This document shows positions 61,641-64,000 of a stretch of DNA of 64,000 nt, one piece after another. The translations under genes were made by a program, and so were the position numbers. The stretch is from Chitinophaga dinghuensis (GTDB lineage Bacteria > Bacteroidota > Bacteroidia > Chitinophagales > Chitinophagaceae): contig NZ_QLMA01000006.1 in assembly GCF_003259435.1 (NCBI RefSeq), positions 62,001 to 126,000 of the forward strand, given 5' to 3'. The notes beneath the pieces were generated by a model. The model saw nothing but the letters and a program-made list of their open reading frames with translations. It was not told the DNA's origin and did no database searches. Numbering within the stretch: position 1 is the stretch's first letter; every line of letters begins with the position of its first letter.

Positions 61641-64000
61641 ATGACGAAGATATTAAGAAGGATCATTGGCTTTTCGCTGAAGAATAAATATTTCATTTTA
61701 TTTATCACGGTGTTGCTCATCATCACGGGGGTATTCACCTTCATCAATATGCCTATTGAAGCATTCCCGGATGTTACCAATACAGAAATTACCATCATTA
61801 CTCAATGGCCTGGCCGCAGTGCGGAAGAAGTGGAGAAGTTTGTGACCATTCCCATTGAGATAGCGATGAATCCCGTACAGAAGAAAATTAGTCTGCGCAG
61901 CACTACTATATTCGGACTTTCTTACATCAAACTGATTTTCGATGATGATGTCAAAGATGCGCAGGCCCGGCAGCAGGTGATGAACCTGCTGCCAAATGCC
62001 ACACTGCCCGGTGGTATACAACCCTCTGTACAACCGCCGACAGGACCCACCGGAGAGATCTACCGCTATACGATTACCAGTACCTTCCGGGATGTGAGAG
62101 AGCTGAAAACGATGCAGGACTGGGTAATAGACCGTCATCTGAGAAGCGTACCCGGTGTAGGAGATATCAATAGTTTTGGCGGGAAAACCAAAGCGTATGA
62201 GATTAAGGTAGACCCAGGTAAGCTGGCTAATATCGGACTTACGCCACTGGACGTATTTACAGCCGTTCAGAATACCAATATCAATGTGGGGGGAGATATG
62301 ATCTTCCAGAATAACCAGGCCTTTGTAGTGCGTGGTATCGGGTTACTCAACGACATAGAAGAAATAAAGAACATCATTATCCAGAACAATAACGGGGTGC
62401 CGTTACTGGTTAAGGATGTGGCCACAGTTGAAATCTCCAATATACCCCGCTTAGGATGGGTGGGGAGAAGCGACAGGGTGATCGATAAAAATGGAAAGAG
62501 CACCGTGACCGATCAGCAGGATGTGGTGGAGGCCATTGTGGTGATGCGTAAAGGGGAGAATCCATCTGAAGTGGTCACCAATCTGAAGAAGAAAATTGAT
62601 TACCTCAATAATTTTGTACTACCTGCTGATACGAAGATCGTTCCATACTACGATCGCGCTAATCTGATAGAATACGCGACCCATACGGTTTTGCATAACC
62701 TGATAGAGGGTATTGTGCTGGTAATCATATTGATTTCATTATTCCTGTTCGATTGGAGAGCTACTTTAATTGTGGCGGTCATCATTCCTATATCGTTGTT
62801 GTTTGCCTTCATATGTCTGCGTATAATGGGAATGAGCGCTAACTTGTTGTCGCTGGGAGCAGTGGATTTTGGGATTATCCTGGATGGAACCATTGTGATG
62901 GTGGAAGGGATTTTTGTCGTCCTTGACGCGAAGGCAAAAGAGATAGGGATGGATCGGTTTAATAAGTTGAGTAAGGTGGGATTGATCCGAAAGAATGCAG
63001 CAGAAATCGGGAAACGTCCGTTCTATCTCAACGTAATCATCATCACTGCCCTGCTGCCCATATTTGCCTTCCAGAAAGTAGAAGGGAAAATGTTCTCGCC
63101 ACTGGCCAATACCCTCAGTTTTGCGCTGCTCGGCTCCTTGATAACCACCCTGACGCTGGTACCTGTGCTGATCAGTATGTTGATGCGTAAGAATGTAAGG
63201 GAAAAGCATAACCCTATTGTGCACCATATGATGGGCTTTATGCTGATGGGTTTTGTCAAATCATTCAAGCGCAAAGAATTGGTAGTGGTATGCTCGCTCA
63301 TTGTGATGGTCCTGGGTATTTATTCCTTTAAGTTCCTGGGGTCGGAATTCCTGCCGGAATTGAATGAGGGTAGTATCTGGATACGTATCCAGGGTAACTA
63401 CAGTATAGACTTGAATAAATCAGTGGAAATATCCAAGCGGGCAAGGGATATCATCATGACCTTCCCGCAGGTACAATATTGTGTATCCCAAACGGGTAGG
63501 CCGGATGATGGAACAGATGTTACGGGTTATTACAATAATGAGTTTGACGTACTGATGTTTCCGGAATCGCAATGGAAGCCTAAAATCAGTAAGGAAGAAC
63601 TGGTAGATCAGATGAATAAGGCGTTGGCGGTTATTCCTGGCGTGAATCTGAACTTTTCCCAACCTATCATGGATAATGTGGAAGAAGCGGTATCTGGGGT
63701 AAAGGGAAGTATTGTATTAAAGATTTACGGGGATTCGCTGAACTATATGGAAGGGAAGCTGTCGGAGTACTTTAATGTTTTGAAGAAGGTAAGGGGTATT
63801 GAAGATTTGGGCATCATGCATAACATTGGTCAGCCGGAGCTGGATATCAATCTCAGTCAGCAAAAGATGGCTTTGTATGGCGTTGCTACTTCGCAGGCGA
63901 ATGCTGTTATCAGTATGGCGATGACGGGCTTGGGCCCGGGAGGGGTGCCTGCCAGTCAGTTATATGAAGGAATCAAGATATTTGATATTCGTGTGAGAAT
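61641..64000 (+). CDS. cusA: CusA/CzcA-type heavy-metal RND pump, truncated by the window edge
   Basis: Open from the ATG at 61641 to base 64000 (786 codons visible of about 1030-1050 usual). TM1 is KYFILFITVLLIITGVFTF, followed by EAFPDVTNTEITIITQWPG (family hallmark), SVPGVGDINSFGG and the TM4 proton-relay motif VDFGIILDGTIVMVEG with its Asp pair. It exports metal cations (Cu/Ag or Zn/Co/Cd) across both membranes with the cusC- and cusB-like partners. The metal cannot be decided from the visible part. Confidence 0.92.
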   Translation, partial: MTKILRRIIGFSLKNKYFILFITVLLIITGVFTFINMPIEAFPDVTNTEITIITQWPGRSAEEVEKFVTIPIEIAMNPVQKKISLRSTTIFGLSYIKLIFDDDVKDAQARQQVMNLLPNATLPGGIQPSVQPPTGPTGEIYRYTITSTFRDVRELKTMQDWVIDRHLRSVPGVGDINSFGGKTKAYEIKVDPGKLANIGLTPLDVFTAVQNTNINVGGDMIFQNNQAFVVRGIGLLNDIEEIKNIIIQNNNGVPLLVKDVATVEISNIPRLGWVGRSDRVIDKNGKSTVTDQQDVVEAIVVMRKGENPSEVVTNLKKKIDYLNNFVLPADTKIVPYYDRANLIEYATHTVLHNLIEGIVLVIILISLFLFDWRATLIVAVIIPISLLFAFICLRIMGMSANLLSLGAVDFGIILDGTIVMVEGIFVVLDAKAKEIGMDRFNKLSKVGLIRKNAAEIGKRPFYLNVIIITALLPIFAFQKVEGKMFSPLANTLSFALLGSLITTLTLVPVLISMLMRKNVREKHNPIVHHMMGFMLMGFVKSFKRKELVVVCSLIVMVLGIYSFKFLGSEFLPELNEGSIWIRIQGNYSIDLNKSVEISKRARDIIMTFPQVQYCVSQTGRPDDGTDVTGYYNNEFDVLMFPESQWKPKISKEELVDQMNKALAVIPGVNLNFSQPIMDNVEEAVSGVKGSIVLKIYGDSLNYMEGKLSEYFNVLKKVRGIEDLGIMHNIGQPELDINLSQQKMALYGVATSQANAVISMAMTGLGPGGVPASQLYEGIKIFDIRVR

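Overview
The window looks like the chromosome of a Bacteroidota bacterium, most likely a Chitinophagaceae (Chitinophaga-like) species. The evidence is a SusC/SusD pair, many AraC regulators, promoters of the TAnnTTTG (-7 box) type, a tRNA gene without encoded CCA, and GIN-domain, DUF4256 and split-RluA type proteins. The genus is inferred from protein style, not from a marker gene.

Region 1 (1-3137) holds the end of an unrecognised protein and an outer-membrane porin. Region 2 (3138-16236) is a tRNA-Lys(UUU) gene with a roughly 13-kb integrated mobilizable element (IME) in its 3' end. The element is bounded by an exact 16-bp direct repeat (3197-3212 and 16221-16236). It carries a tyrosine integrase, MobC and MobA-type mobilization proteins but no type IV secretion genes, small regulators, two heavily structured non-coding zones, and a minus-strand defence cargo. 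The cargo is a long, catalytically dead Argonaute (762 aa), a PD-(D/E)XK nuclease overlapping it by 13 bp, and an AIPR-family protein with its own nuclease-like N-terminus. This resembles long-B pAgo plus effector abortive-infection systems, with AIPR as an unexplained third gene.

Region 3 (16237-21540) is a scar of earlier integrations at the same tRNA. Degenerate copies of the tRNA 3' end recur at 17615, 20792 and 21421 and separate small cargo blocks: a YhcG-type nuclease; a lipoprotein with a hydrophobic tail plus a tiny two-helix membrane protein and an OMP; and a four-helix membrane protein.

Region 4 (21771-64000) reads as host chromosome. It contains a LysR gene divergent from a redox set (MdaB-like, aldo/keto reductase, cyclase, VOC protein); an SDR with an AraC regulator; an arsenic operon (arsR, arsM, ACR3 pump, metallophosphoesterase) with a repeated operator; an ABC transporter/GntR/GIN operon; an Lnt-like amidohydrolase; a beta-propeller protein; a Gfo/Idh/MocA protein; an S1/P1 nuclease; a SusCD pair behind a LacI-type operator; assorted metabolic and hydrolase genes; an ECF sigma factor; and, running off the right edge, a CusCBA/CzcCBA-type heavy-metal RND efflux operon. 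Strong bidirectional hairpin terminators separate most convergent units.
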